Part shown: piece by piece, positions 26,237-35,630 of the stretch
How the letters are laid out: each line of letters begins with the position of its first letter
Numbering within the stretch: position 1 is the stretch's first letter
Source: an uncultured Bacteroidota bacterium
Lineage (GTDB): Bacteria; Bacteroidota; Bacteroidia; 2-12-FULL-35-15
Assembly (NCBI GenBank): GCA_903847205.1
Contig: CAINDA010000025.1
Location: 1-64,000, forward strand
Length of the DNA: 64,000 nucleotides
Reading direction: 5' to 3'
Notes under the pieces: model-generated
Seen by the model: the letters and a program-made list of their open reading frames with translations, nothing else
Told to the model about the DNA's origin: nothing
The model's database searches: none
Made by a program: the position numbers and the translations under genes

Positions 26237-27004
26237 TTAACAAAAGCCCCAACACTCAATTTCGGTCAACCAATCCGGGCTATTTACAATCATTGGCAAA
26301 AATTCGGTATCAATATAAGTTGCCACAGGATTGTTTCTAAATAAATTCTCAAAGTAAGCGATTTCATTACAGATAAATTTTATGCCACTTCGGTGAGTTA
26401 TAGATATTAGATTAACAAATTTTTCCTCGTTTGCGAAAATTGCAAACGGGTATAATATTAATTTTTCATCTGCAGTATCTAAAATTATTTTTTTAAGAAC
26501 AGTAACTTCTTTTGAACCATTTGAAAGGCGAACTCCTTGTTTTAGTAAAGATTCGATCAAATCTTCATTAAATAATTTTTTCGATTCGTCGTTGATATTT
26601 TCTAATCTGTTTTTTATTCTGATTGTCGCTTGTCTGACAAGTGACACATTAACCACTTTTAACTTTATCTCTTTTTCGTAATCATCGAAGTCTAATTTAT
26701 CCGTATTTACAGTTTCCGAAGTTGCCATCCAAACAGCATTTGATATATCGTTTACCATATTAGCAGTTAGAGGAAATGGTAACAGCGCAAGATTGTTTTT
26801 TACAAGAGTACAAATGTAGATTACATAGTCAGAGAGTAAGTCTTCAAATCCAGCATGTGAAATGCAATCTGAACTATCTTTAAATAACTTGATAGTATCA
26901 TTTTTAAATTCTCTATTAATCTTTGCAACTCCATAACTCCCGCCAATATTAAGTGCTATCTCAAGAGGATTATTAATAAGACTGTCGTTTCGTGAAATTA
27001 TCAT
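26237..27004 (-). CDS. Unrecognised 255-residue protein, first gene of a small-gene operon
   Basis: Soluble protein without signal peptide or clear motif. The N-terminal half is helical (FEDLLSDYVIYICTLVKNNLALLPFPL); the C-terminal half has beta-like segments and ends with EIECWGFC. A promoter of Bacteroidota type lies at 27071-27100. Function unknown; the AT-rich group of five unrelated small genes looks like acquired DNA. Confidence 0.5.
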   Translation of the reverse strand: MIISRNDSLINNPLEIALNIGGSYGVAKINREFKNDTIKLFKDSSDCISHAGFEDLLSDYVIYICTLVKNNLALLPFPLTANMVNDISNAVWMATSETVNTDKLDFDDYEKEIKLKVVNVSLVRQATIRIKNRLENINDESKKLFNEDLIESLLKQGVRLSNGSKEVTVLKKIILDTADEKLILYPFAIFANEEKFVNLISITHRSGIKFICNEIAYFENLFRNNPVATYIDTEFLPMIVNSPDWLTEIECWGFC

Positions 27005-27070
27005 AAAATTTTAAATAAAAGTTTTGTACTATATCTAAACTGTTTTTAATAATAGTAATGTTTATTCACG

Positions 27071-27100
27071 CAAATATAATCTTATAAAAACGAATGCAAA
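27071..27100 (-). promoter_or_regulatory. Bacteroidota-type promoter of the small-gene operon
   Basis: On the minus strand TTTG (27100-27097), an 18-nt spacer, then TATATTTG (27078-27071), matching TTTG/TAnnTTTG. It lies about 70 nt upstream of the 26237-27004 start codon. Confidence 0.6.
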
Positions 27101-27134
27101 TTTTTAATTGAGAAGTATTTTAACACGCTGATAA

Positions 27135-27175
27135 ACAAAAAAACTCCCTGCAATCATCAGCCTTGCAGGGAGTTT
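27135..27175 (-). terminator. Rho-independent terminator of the fibronectin III gene
   Basis: A 13-bp stem (27141-27153 with 27163-27175) with a 9-nt loop; read on the minus strand it is followed by a T-run (GTTTTTTTGTTT). It lies 25 nt past the stop codon. Confidence 0.85.
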
Positions 27176-27199
27176 AATTTTAATTTAATCTGATGCTGT

Positions 27200-27820
27200 T
27201 TATACAACATGCACCATTATCGGGGTACTCCAGTCCTGCTGTCCGTCAGGAGTAACAAGCGCTACCCTGAACCAGTACTTTGTACCCGGTGCTAAACCAT
27301 TAATGGTGTAATACGCCTGTGTAGTAGTTGCAGCTACTAACCAGGCAGTACTACCAACAGGATCGGTGGTATAGCCCCAGATATAGGACTTTCCGCCGAC
27401 CGGTGAATTAACATCCACACTTCCCGACTGAAGACCCTGCAGTGCGGTAAACACGGTTGCTTTAGCCATGCGTCCGAGCAGAATGCTAAATCCGCTGGTT
27501 AAAGCCATTGTCTGATTTCTGTTGCTTTCAAACTCAACATAACCTGCAAGGGCTTTTAAAATCCGGTTCAGCTCAACCACAGCATCTTTAACTGCCGAAG
27601 TGCTTGCCTTGTTGCCGGGCTGCTGCAGTGCAATTTTGCTTATGAGGTCATTAACCGCGTTCTGCAAAAGAAGAAGAGCCGGATAAGGAGCCGGAAAACT
27701 TGTGTTACCGTTTACAGCCGTGTACACTGCCTGCCCGAATACAGCTAAAAGTACGGCACTTAACCTTTTAAAGGCAAGTGAAATTCTTACTAGTTTCATA
27801 GGTTGTTGAATTGTGCCCAC
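27200..27820 (-). CDS. Fibronectin type III domain protein
   Basis: A 206-residue protein of a Bacteroidota pattern: an N-terminal helical domain (about 10-115: NGNTSFPAPYPALLLLQNAVNDLI..., with paired helices) and a C-terminal fibronectin III domain (about 122-206: YIWGYTTDP...AYYTINGLAPGTKYWFRVALVTPDGQQDWS). No signal peptide. The start may be the Met at codon 8 (27799). Role unknown; the family often occurs in or near mobile or repetitive regions. It has its own terminator. Confidence 0.72.
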   Translation of the reverse strand: MGTIQQPMKLVRISLAFKRLSAVLLAVFGQAVYTAVNGNTSFPAPYPALLLLQNAVNDLISKIALQQPGNKASTSAVKDAVVELNRILKALAGYVEFESNRNQTMALTSGFSILLGRMAKATVFTALQGLQSGSVDVNSPVGGKSYIWGYTTDPVGSTAWLVAATTTQAYYTINGLAPGTKYWFRVALVTPDGQQDWSTPIMVHVV

Positions 27821-28378
27821 ATCACACGGTGTTATTCTTTTTGCTTTAAAAGAAGCAAATTTTGATCCGTTGAGCTGTTAATTCATAATTTGAGAAGAAC
27901 ACCTAAGTAGGGTTGTTTTCATGAGAAAGGCTGTTTTTCTACTAAAACGGAGGGACTGAATGAAATATTGTATGAAATTAATTTATTTTTTTTAAGCTGT
28001 ATTTATTTCATCTGTTTTCATCCTTTCATCATAGAAAGAGGCAGGAGAAGGGATTTGTATGATATATTTCATTTTTGTTTTCAGGCAAAACAAAGCGTTA
28101 TGAGACAAAGCAAAGCTTTTTCAGAGCAATACAAAGCTTTTTCAGAGTAGTGCAAACCTTTTCAGAGCAATGCAAACCTTTTTCAGAGCTATGCAAATCT
28201 TTTCAGGACAATGCAAACCTTTTTGAGGCAATGCAAACCTTTTTCAGAGCAATCTGTTTGGTTTTAAAGAAGCAAATATATTGTAAGCCCCCTAAAGCAA
28301 TTTGAAATTAAAGCACATTAGCTATAAACGCAATAAAGGTTTTTGAAAATAAAATTGTAAATTATTTGATAAGAGACA
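27821..28378. other. Intergenic region with tandem repeat
   Basis: 558 nt without a convincing gene. The right half holds the 7-copy tandem repeat at 28109-28252. ORFs through the repeat are not kept in frame because units alternate between 20 and 21 bp. Confidence 0.55.
28109..28252. repeat. Seven-copy tandem repeat, unit 20-21 bp
   Basis: Unit about TGCAAACCTTTTTCAGAGCAA. Copies start near 28109, 28130, 28151, 28171, 28192, 28212 and 28232. The last copy equals the consensus; the first two have AAAGC for AAACC. There are no spacers, so it is not a CRISPR array. Confidence 0.85.
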
Positions 28379-28933
28379 CTACTCTTTATTAGGATAAATA
28401 GAAAGAGAAATTTTTCCGGGGGCTTTATCGGCAGTAAATGCAGCGCTTTCATCCCTGAGGTTTATTTTTACTTCGCCGAATTTTTCTGATTTTACCGACC
28501 AGATAATATATCCCATATCTGTTTGACTTGCGCCGTAATGCTCATCGAAATAAGTTTTGAATTTATTAAATACGCCGTCGGTTTCTTCTGGGTTGGTAAT
28601 AAAAATATCGGACTGTACTTCGCTTAGTCCTCTTTCATCAAAATTATAGGTGATGTTGTAAGAACCTTTCGCAAGCTTGTATTCATAATACAAATAACCG
28701 TCATCCGTTTCAACAGGCTTGCCGGATTCTTTTGCCTGTATTGAATCCGGCTTGTCACCCAGGCTAAACCCGCGGAACACACCGGCATCGCTGCGCATTA
28801 TGTTCTCGAATTCGGGGCCGTACATTGCAATGGGAGACTTTGATCTGTTACAGGAAAAAAATATAATACTTAACACTGCAAGAGTGGCAGCAATTTTTCG
28901 CATCTGTTTTGGAAAGGAAAACATTGAATTCAT
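28379..28933 (-). CDS. Putative lipoprotein, family unknown
   Basis: A 184-residue protein with a lipoprotein signal ending FFSC; the Met at codon 11 (28903) probably is the real start, as it gives a standard MRKIAATL signal. The mature part is acidic and beta-rich (GYLYYEYKLAKGSYNITYNFDERGLSEVQSDIFI, then MGYIIWSVKSEKFGEVKINL). I do not recognise a family. Located 35 nt downstream of the exonuclease gene on the same strand. Confidence 0.62.
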   Translation of the reverse strand: MNSMFSFPKQMRKIAATLAVLSIIFFSCNRSKSPIAMYGPEFENIMRSDAGVFRGFSLGDKPDSIQAKESGKPVETDDGYLYYEYKLAKGSYNITYNFDERGLSEVQSDIFITNPEETDGVFNKFKTYFDEHYGASQTDMGYIIWSVKSEKFGEVKINLRDESAAFTADKAPGKISLSIYPNKE

Positions 28934-28968
28934 TTATAGCGCGAAGATACTAAGAAAAAAATCAGGGC

Positions 28969-29667
28969 TTATGTATAAAAAATGTTTTTATCCGCAATCA
29001 ACTGATCACCTTTAAACCTTAAGAGCAGCTGGGCAACGGTTATTACATCTTTCTGGCAGTAAACTGCTATGCGTTTGAGATCCTGTTCTTCCCAATAAAC
29101 ACGGGCAACATCGCTGCCATCGATATCATCTTTGGGAGTGGGTATATTAAAAATATTTGCAAGCAGATTAAGTGAGGTATAGCTTTTATAATCGCCGAAT
29201 TTCCAAAGTTCCATTGTATCTAAATGGCTTATTTCCCAAGGCTTTTTGCCGGCTATGTTTAATATTTTAGGAAGTTTGATGCCGTTGATAAGCATACGAC
29301 GGCAGAGAAAAGGAAAGTCGAATTCTTTGCCGTTATGTGCGCATAATAAATGTTCTTTGCGGTTATAATGTTCGCTGAGCAGTGCTGCAAAATTCTGGAG
29401 CAAAAGTTTTTCATCGTTGCCGCAAAATGATTTTATTCGGAATGTTTCATCATTAAAAAAACCGACTGAAACACATATTACTTTTGCAAACTCAGCATAA
29501 ACTCCCGCTTTTTTATACTGTGCCTCGGGGCCTTCGGTTTGCTGAAAGCGGAATTTTGTATCCCAGAGTTTACGCATGCTTTCATCCAGATCGGTATATT
29601 TATAAACTACCGGTGCAGTTTCTACATCTAGAAACAAAACGTTTGAAATTTTTAAATCTTCGAACAT
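28969..29667 (-). CDS. PolB-like 3'-5' exonuclease (DnaQ-like fold)
   Basis: A 232-residue stand-alone exonuclease of the DNA-polymerase-B exonuclease-like family. Exo I is LFLDVETAP (near 12-20), Exo II is CAHNGKEFDFPFLCRRM (about 108-124) and the C-terminal Exo III-like region has YCQKDVITVAQLLLRF, giving the D-E/D/D catalytic set. It probably trims DNA or RNA 3' ends. The gene lies 6 nt after the DUF4153 gene. Confidence 0.85.
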   Translation of the reverse strand: MFEDLKISNVLFLDVETAPVVYKYTDLDESMRKLWDTKFRFQQTEGPEAQYKKAGVYAEFAKVICVSVGFFNDETFRIKSFCGNDEKLLLQNFAALLSEHYNRKEHLLCAHNGKEFDFPFLCRRMLINGIKLPKILNIAGKKPWEISHLDTMELWKFGDYKSYTSLNLLANIFNIPTPKDDIDGSDVARVYWEEQDLKRIAVYCQKDVITVAQLLLRFKGDQLIADKNIFYT

Positions 29668-29673
29668 GGTTTT

Positions 29674-31524
29674 TTATTTTCGTTTTATTAAAACCCTGGC
29701 ATTAACATTATTTATTTTAGTACTGCCGTCTTCATCTAAAGTGCCCGAAATGGCTGTAAAATTAAGCTGTATCGAAAACGCATCAGTTTCTATCTGCAGC
29801 TGCAGCTGCTTATCAGGCACTATATAATTACCATAAGAGGGAGTATTATTACTTTTAATTTTCTTAATAAATTCATTCAAATCAATACTTTCCAAGGCTT
29901 TGGTTTTGCCTGCAATCCACAGCTTACTGCTGTTGAATTTTATGGACAGGGTATCTTTGTCCATAAAAATTTCGTTTTTATTATTATTGTCTTCTGAATT
30001 GTTATAATAATAGCCGCTAAATTCGAAAAAATAATCGAAGCCTTTTATAGATACAGTATTGCCCGGGTTACTGTTTTGAGTCTGAATATAAAAATTCGTT
30101 TCGCCGCTGCGCGAGTAATCTTCATAATTTTCTACTCCCATCAGATCTAAAACAATCCCTCTTTTATTTATATATGACCGCTCCCCGCCTGCCTCTTTTG
30201 CTCTGAAAATTGAATCAAGATTCTGGGTGAACCAAGGCTGCATATTTTTTAATCCATGAACATTATCCAAATAATTTACAAGAGAAGTGATTTTTTGCGC
30301 ATTGCTGCCTTTCAGCATGGGCTCTGCTTTTTTAATACGGCCGTTCACTAATAATTTTTCCTTTATTAATAATTTTTCTAAGCGGTCGCTTTGACTGCTT
30401 TCTGAAATGCTGAATGCGCCCCATGGTCCGAACGAACTGAAAAAAGCAACGATACAAAGCGATACAGGAATCACTTTGATATTTTTTGTTTTGCTGAGCA
30501 GAAAATACGCTGCAATAACTGCAAGCCAAATGGCGAGTATCAAAATAAAATAGCGGTTTTCGGTGATGCCGTATTGCGAAACACGTTTGTAAACAGCTAA
30601 TCCCAAAAGTATAATTAATGGATACAATGCCATGTAAAACCAGCGTGAAAACACTTTTATCCAGCTGTTTTCTTCCCGCTCCCGTATCGGCCAGATAAGC
30701 AGTAATGACAATATCCCGGCAGCTGAAAAACCAATTACTAAATAAGAAACCCATCCACGAGGCAGCTGCATTGCAATAGCTATTTTGGCACCGTATGCAT
30801 ACAGGATAATCAGGTAAACAGTAACCAGGGGAAGCAGCACAAACTGTGTAAATATTTTTAATCCTTTCGGATAATCTGTATTGCCGTCGAGGGTCTCCGT
30901 TTGCTTTGGAACCCCGGATAGGAAGAACCATGTATTAAAAATGCAGGCTAAAAACCACCACAAATCAGCATAATATTTCCATTTTACTTCTACTTTAAAA
31001 AGTTTCTCTACAGCCAGCAAGGCCAATGCCAGCCCAAGATATAAAACACCGGTGTATAAACCGGCTGTTAAAAAACGCAGGAACAATGACTTGTTGAACT
31101 GCCAGAAACCATTGATATGACCGGAACTGATGAAAGGCGAAAACGAAACTAAGAGGTGAAGGCCGATTGTAAACAAAGCAAAACGAACGCCGTCCTGAAG
31201 GCCGAAATCCTTTACATCAGGCAGAGAGAAATAATAACCGGCAATTAAAATTACTGCAGCAGCCTGAAGCATTATACGCTGAACGATAGAATGGTTTTTA
31301 CTTTCAGAAAATAATTCAGCGGCTATAAACAGGCTAAGGCCCAAAGAACAGCACATAATTATTTTCCAAAGACTGTTTACTTCCTTCAGTTTTTCATAAT
31401 CGCAGTGGTTTAAATAAACAGCTGCTGCTGCCGCGATAAGAGCAGCAAGCAAAGCAGGCGGAAATCTTTTAAGCGTATCAGCCGTTTCTCTTAAAAGACT
31501 TTGCAGCGAAGGGAGTTTGAACAT
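29674..31524 (-). CDS. DUF4153 family membrane protein
   Basis: A 616-residue inner-membrane protein. About twelve hydrophobic helices fill residues 20-375, followed by a large soluble domain (about 385-616) with LINKRGIVLDLMG-like and beta-rich segments. The N-terminal pattern (alternating helices, SFSPFISSGHINGFWQFNKSLFLRFLTAGLYTGVLYLGLALAL) fits DUF4153. Function is not known. It shares an operon with the exonuclease and the 134-residue gene. Confidence 0.75.
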   Translation of the reverse strand: MFKLPSLQSLLRETADTLKRFPPALLAALIAAAAAVYLNHCDYEKLKEVNSLWKIIMCCSLGLSLFIAAELFSESKNHSIVQRIMLQAAAVILIAGYYFSLPDVKDFGLQDGVRFALFTIGLHLLVSFSPFISSGHINGFWQFNKSLFLRFLTAGLYTGVLYLGLALALLAVEKLFKVEVKWKYYADLWWFLACIFNTWFFLSGVPKQTETLDGNTDYPKGLKIFTQFVLLPLVTVYLIILYAYGAKIAIAMQLPRGWVSYLVIGFSAAGILSLLLIWPIREREENSWIKVFSRWFYMALYPLIILLGLAVYKRVSQYGITENRYFILILAIWLAVIAAYFLLSKTKNIKVIPVSLCIVAFFSSFGPWGAFSISESSQSDRLEKLLIKEKLLVNGRIKKAEPMLKGSNAQKITSLVNYLDNVHGLKNMQPWFTQNLDSIFRAKEAGGERSYINKRGIVLDLMGVENYEDYSRSGETNFYIQTQNSNPGNTVSIKGFDYFFEFSGYYYNNSEDNNNKNEIFMDKDTLSIKFNSSKLWIAGKTKALESIDLNEFIKKIKSNNTPSYGNYIVPDKQLQLQIETDAFSIQLNFTAISGTLDEDGSTKINNVNARVLIKRK

Positions 31525-31542
31525 TGTTTTTTAGATATAATT

Positions 31543-31947
31543 TTATTTTATCATCACTCCTTTTTTATTAATCAGAGGAACAAGAATAAAATTTTCATCT
31601 TTAATTGTTTCGGGCAGAAAAATATATTTTTTATCATACATCACTTTGTTGATAAAAAAACTTACCCAAAATTCATTATTTAATCCGAATACGGTTTCAA
31701 CAATCGGTTCTATTTTTTTAAAATCATTTGCATCCACTACATCTAAAAAATGGCGTAATGTAGAAGTTTTCACATCTTCATTATTATAAGTGCCATACCC
31801 TTTGGAAGTAACAATTACGGCTTCAATGTTTTCCAGTTTTAAATTTAAAAGGTAAACATTCCATATTGTTTCCTGCAGTTCGTTTTGTTCCTTTACAACA
31901 GCAACCGCGATATTTTCAACAACAGGCGGGATAATATCTTTCTTCAT
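31543..31947 (-). CDS. Conserved hypothetical protein
   Basis: A 134-residue soluble alpha/beta protein (IAVAVVKEQNELQETIWNVYLLNLKLENIEAVIVTSKGYG...). No motif I can name. It is 18 nt upstream of the DUF4153 gene and is likely the first gene of that operon. Confidence 0.6.
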   Translation of the reverse strand: MKKDIIPPVVENIAVAVVKEQNELQETIWNVYLLNLKLENIEAVIVTSKGYGTYNNEDVKTSTLRHFLDVVDANDFKKIEPIVETVFGLNNEFWVSFFINKVMYDKKYIFLPETIKDENFILVPLINKKGVMIK

Positions 31948-32102
31948 ATCCTGATTCGAATTACGAAATTTTATTTGTATGAATGAAATCTGAGTTTGAA
32001 CTGTACAGACTTTAGGGAATTCAGCTATGCAAAAATCTGTTTTATTTATTCCCTAAAAGCTATAAGTGCCTTGTGTTTCCGAATAGAAACAGCTTTATTA
32101 AA

Positions 32103-33272
32103 TTAACCGCCGTACATTTCCAATGCTGCATCGATGTAATAAAACACATCAATTGAATGGTCCTGCCCCGGATGAATTTTTTCCTTTTTATTGCCTAAGC
32201 GTACCACCACCATTTTTTGATCGGGAATACACACAATGTACTGCCCTAAAAGACCGCGTGCATAAAAAATATCATGCCCTTTGTAATTTGGAATCAGCCA
32301 CCAGCAGTAACCGTATTTTGCATTTTTTTTGCCGAAATCATCCATCATGTCAGCCGGTTTTGTTGAGTTTAAAACATACTGAAGTGAAACCAGCTGTCTG
32401 CCGTTCCATTTACCGGAGTCTAAATACAATTGTCCGAGGCGCGAAAAATCTCTTGCATTTGAATTAAAGCAGCAGTATGTTTTTTCCATACCGCCTTCAT
32501 GATCTAAGCTCCAAAGCGCAGTGTTTTTAGCCCCAATAGGCTTCCATAGTTTTTCAGAGGCATACTCGCTTACCGATGTACCGGTAGCTTTTTCAAGAAT
32601 AAAACCAAGCAGCTCTGTGTTGCCGCTCAAATAATTAAATGTTTTACCAGCTGGTTCAGTGCATTTATATTTATACGTTAATTTTTTTATATCGCTTCCG
32701 TAATAAGCTGCGCCGGGATATGCGAAAGGGTTTGCGTAATCCTCATCAAAGTTAATTCCTGATGACATTGTAAGCAGATGTTTGATTGTAAGTTTTGCTT
32801 CTTCGCCCTCTTTAAATTCCGGCAAAAAATCGCTTACAGGCTGATCAACACTTTTTATTTTTCCATCATCAATAGCACAGCCGATTAATATGCTTGTAAT
32901 TGTTTTTGCCATCGAAAATGAATTGGTATGGGAGTCTTCGCCGTAGCCGTCCCAATACTGCTCATGAACAATAGAGTCGTTTTTAAGAACTAAAAAAGCA
33001 ACAGTCTGCATGTCTGCGAATTCTTTTTTATGTCCTTCCGAAATTGTTTTTTTATTGAAAGCTGCGCCTAAATTCCATTTCTGGAAAACTCCTGCTTTTA
33101 CTTCGCGGTTGTCAAATATGGCGTATTCAAAAGCATTAGGTCCTGAGCGCCCTTTCAGATAAGTGTTTGCAATACCTTTGTACAAATAGGTTCTGCCGGA
33201 AATAATAATGGCAAGATTTAAAATAACCAAAATAATAAGGAACCATTTACCGACTTTTTTTAGAATTTTCAT
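32103..33272 (-). CDS. Beta-lactamase-family serine hydrolase
   Basis: A 389-residue class C beta-lactamase/PBP-like serine hydrolase with an N-terminal membrane anchor or signal (about 8-28). The SxxK motif is SMAK (FSMAKTITS, near 123), followed by the tyrosine motif in NYLSGNTELLG and a C-terminal segment RGLLGQYIVCIPDQKMVVVRLG. Substrate unknown: members act as peptidases, esterases or lactamases. Stands alone. Confidence 0.85.
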   Translation of the reverse strand: MKILKKVGKWFLIILVILNLAIIISGRTYLYKGIANTYLKGRSGPNAFEYAIFDNREVKAGVFQKWNLGAAFNKKTISEGHKKEFADMQTVAFLVLKNDSIVHEQYWDGYGEDSHTNSFSMAKTITSILIGCAIDDGKIKSVDQPVSDFLPEFKEGEEAKLTIKHLLTMSSGINFDEDYANPFAYPGAAYYGSDIKKLTYKYKCTEPAGKTFNYLSGNTELLGFILEKATGTSVSEYASEKLWKPIGAKNTALWSLDHEGGMEKTYCCFNSNARDFSRLGQLYLDSGKWNGRQLVSLQYVLNSTKPADMMDDFGKKNAKYGYCWWLIPNYKGHDIFYARGLLGQYIVCIPDQKMVVVRLGNKKEKIHPGQDHSIDVFYYIDAALEMYGG

Positions 33273-33418
33273 GCCTGAACTTTTATGATTTAAATTTTTC
33301 CAAAATTAACCAATTAATTGTTCCATCGATAAAAAAGCAAAAAAACACTTTGAATGGTTTTAATTCCATCAGAAATGATTCTGTTGATAAATTATTATCC
33401 GCTAGAATTTATTTAAAA

Positions 33419-33451
33419 TTTGTATCTTGAAACCTGAAAATTTTATTTTTG
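33419..33451 (+). promoter_or_regulatory. Promoter of the methionine aminotransferase gene
   Basis: TTTG (33419-33422), a 21-nt spacer, and TATTTTTG (33444-33451). The start codon at 33457 lies only five bases on, so the transcript would be leaderless or nearly so. Confidence 0.55.
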
Positions 33452-33456
33452 CATTT

Positions 33457-34611
33457 ATGAAATATCCCAATTTAATCAGCAGCAAACTCCCCAATATAGG
33501 CACTTCTATTTTTGCCGTGATGAGTAAATTAGCGGCAGATAATAATGCTATCAATCTTTCTCAAGGTTTCCCTGATTTCAGCTGCAGCGAAGAGCTGATA
33601 GGTTTAGTAAATAAATACATGCTTGCAGGCTTCAACCAATATGCTCCCATGGCAGGTTTAATGAGCCTTAGAGAGATTATTGCAGAAAAAACAGAGGACT
33701 TGTATTCAGCAAAATATGATCCCGAATCTGAAATCACAATTACAGCAGGCGCCACACAAGCCATATTTACAGCTATTTCAGCACTTATTCATGAAGGAGA
33801 TGAAGTAATTATTTTTGAACCTGCTTACGACTGCTACCAGCCCGCCATTGAATTAAACGGCGGTAAAACTGTTTATTTACAGCTGAAAGCGCCAACCTAT
33901 TCCATTGACTGGGAGGAAGTGAAAAAAGTTATTAATTACCGCACAAAGATGATAATTATTAATACGCCTCACAATCCTACAGGCAGTATTATGACGGCCG
34001 GCGATATGGCAAAACTGGAGAAGCTTACTCAGAGTACCGAAATTATTATTATCAGCGATGAAGTTTATGAGCATATTATTTTTGACGGCTACGAACACCA
34101 GAGTGTATCGCGCTTTCCGAAACTTGCAGAGCGGAGTATAATTATTTCTTCCTTCGGCAAAACATTTCATGCTACGGGCTGGAAAATAGGCTACTGTGTT
34201 GCTCCCAAAAACCTGATGACCGAGTTTCGCAAAGTTCACCAGTTTTTAGTGTTTTGCTGCAACACGCCTATACAGCATGCTCTGGCTGAATATTTGAAAA
34301 AGAAAAACAATTATTTAGAGCTCGGCAGTTTTTATCAGAAGAAAAGGGATTACTTTTTTTCGTTGATTAAAAATTCAAAATTCAGTCTCGAACCTGCTTC
34401 AGGTACCTATTTTCAGCTGCTCCGGTATAATGGAATCAGCAAAGAAAAAGACACAAATTTTGCTGTGCGTTTAACAAAAGATTTTGGTATTGCATCCATT
34501 CCTATTTCTGTGTTTTATCACGATGGTGTTGATAATAAAGTACTTCGTTTTTGTTTTTCAAAAAAGGAAGAAACGCTGGAAAAGGCCGCTGAAATATTGA
34601 ATAAAATATAA
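33457..34611 (+). CDS. Methionine/glutamine-type aminotransferase
   Basis: A 384-residue PLP class I aminotransferase, chosen from the ATG at 33457 since upstream in-frame TTG would extend it into the promoter. Visible elements: SQGFPDFSC near the N-terminus, NTPHNPTGS, ISDEVYEH, and the Schiff-base lysine in SSFGKTFHATGWKIGY (GKTFH.TGWK.GY is typical of the kynurenine/methionine aminotransferase group). It would transaminate methionine or glutamine with a 2-oxoacid such as KMTB. The next gene encodes the omega-amidase that removes the product, a known functional pair. Confidence 0.87.
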   Translation: MKYPNLISSKLPNIGTSIFAVMSKLAADNNAINLSQGFPDFSCSEELIGLVNKYMLAGFNQYAPMAGLMSLREIIAEKTEDLYSAKYDPESEITITAGATQAIFTAISALIHEGDEVIIFEPAYDCYQPAIELNGGKTVYLQLKAPTYSIDWEEVKKVINYRTKMIIINTPHNPTGSIMTAGDMAKLEKLTQSTEIIIISDEVYEHIIFDGYEHQSVSRFPKLAERSIIISSFGKTFHATGWKIGYCVAPKNLMTEFRKVHQFLVFCCNTPIQHALAEYLKKKNNYLELGSFYQKKRDYFFSLIKNSKFSLEPASGTYFQLLRYNGISKEKDTNFAVRLTKDFGIASIPISVFYHDGVDNKVLRFCFSKKEETLEKAAEILNKI

Positions 34612-34695
34612 AGGCCGCTTTCTCTTTGAAAAAGAAAAGCGGATTTAGAAATAAATATACTTCTCCCTCAGAAAGCTGTAAAACCTAGGATTTCT

Positions 34696-35523
34696 ATGAA
34701 CAACTTAAAAATTACCATCATACAATCCAATCTGCATTGGGAAAACAAAGCGGAGAATCTTCAAATGTTTTCTCAAAAAATTAATGCCCTTTCTGAAGCA
34801 GCTGATTTAATTATCCTTCCGGAAATGTTCACAACCGGGTTCAGCATGAGTCCCGAAAAATTTGCTGAGCCTATGGAGGGTGTTACTATGAATTGGATGA
34901 GGAATAAAGCCGCAGAAAAAAAATGTGTTATAACCGGCAGTTTTATTGCTCTTGATAATGGCCGCTATTTTAACCGCCTTGTATGGATGCGTCCCGACGG
35001 TACCTGCAGCACTTACGATAAAAGGCATTTGTTCCGAATGGGCGATGAAAACGGCCAGTACAACGGAGGACAAAAAAAATTAATTGTTGAATTAAACGGC
35101 TGGAAAATCTGCCCCCTGATATGTTACGATCTCCGATTCCCTGTCTGGAGCAGGAATAAACTGATACCCGGCGGCATACTGCAAACCGAGAACATGCAGT
35201 ATCAGTATGAATATGATTTATTAATCTATGTTGCTAATTGGCCTGAAATACGCTCATATCCATGGAAGACGCTGCTGCCTGCACGTGCCATTGAAAACCA
35301 ATGTTATACTGCAGGTTTGAATAGAGTTGGGATTGACGGTAATGGAATTTATCATTCAGGAAATTCTGCTGTGATAAATGCAAAGGGTGAAATAATCAGT
35401 AAAATCAATGCTCATGAAGAAGCTGCAGAAACAATAACATTAAATTATGATGACCTTGTTTCATTTAGAAAATTGTTTCCTGCAATTTTGGATGCCGATA
35501 ATTTTGAAATTAAAAACGACTAA
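34696..35523 (+). CDS. Omega-amidase, nitrilase superfamily
   Basis: A 275-residue carbon-nitrogen hydrolase. The catalytic triad is visible: Glu in LPEMFTTGF, Lys in YDKRHLFRMG, Cys in ICYDLRFPVW. These features match the YafV/Nit2-type omega-amidases that hydrolyse 2-oxoglutaramate and 2-oxosuccinamate. It follows the aminotransferase by 84 nt, so the two likely work in the glutamine transaminase-omega-amidase pathway of methionine salvage. Confidence 0.88.
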   Translation: MNNLKITIIQSNLHWENKAENLQMFSQKINALSEAADLIILPEMFTTGFSMSPEKFAEPMEGVTMNWMRNKAAEKKCVITGSFIALDNGRYFNRLVWMRPDGTCSTYDKRHLFRMGDENGQYNGGQKKLIVELNGWKICPLICYDLRFPVWSRNKLIPGGILQTENMQYQYEYDLLIYVANWPEIRSYPWKTLLPARAIENQCYTAGLNRVGIDGNGIYHSGNSAVINAKGEIISKINAHEEAAETITLNYDDLVSFRKLFPAILDADNFEIKND

Positions 35524-35630
35524 TAACGTCTCTTGAGTTCTAGATAATTCAAATGAACTATTCTTAAAAGAAATTTAAAAAAAGACCTTATCAGTATTAA
35601 GCAGCTAAAACTTTTAAACTAGTAATTCCC

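Noticed and set aside
28109-28252. CRISPR array
   Set aside because: Direct repeats without spacers, units too short and no cas genes nearby.
28075-28305. 76-codon ORF through the tandem repeat
   Set aside because: Repeat units of 20 and 21 bp break the frame between copies, so the apparent heptad pattern is a by-product.
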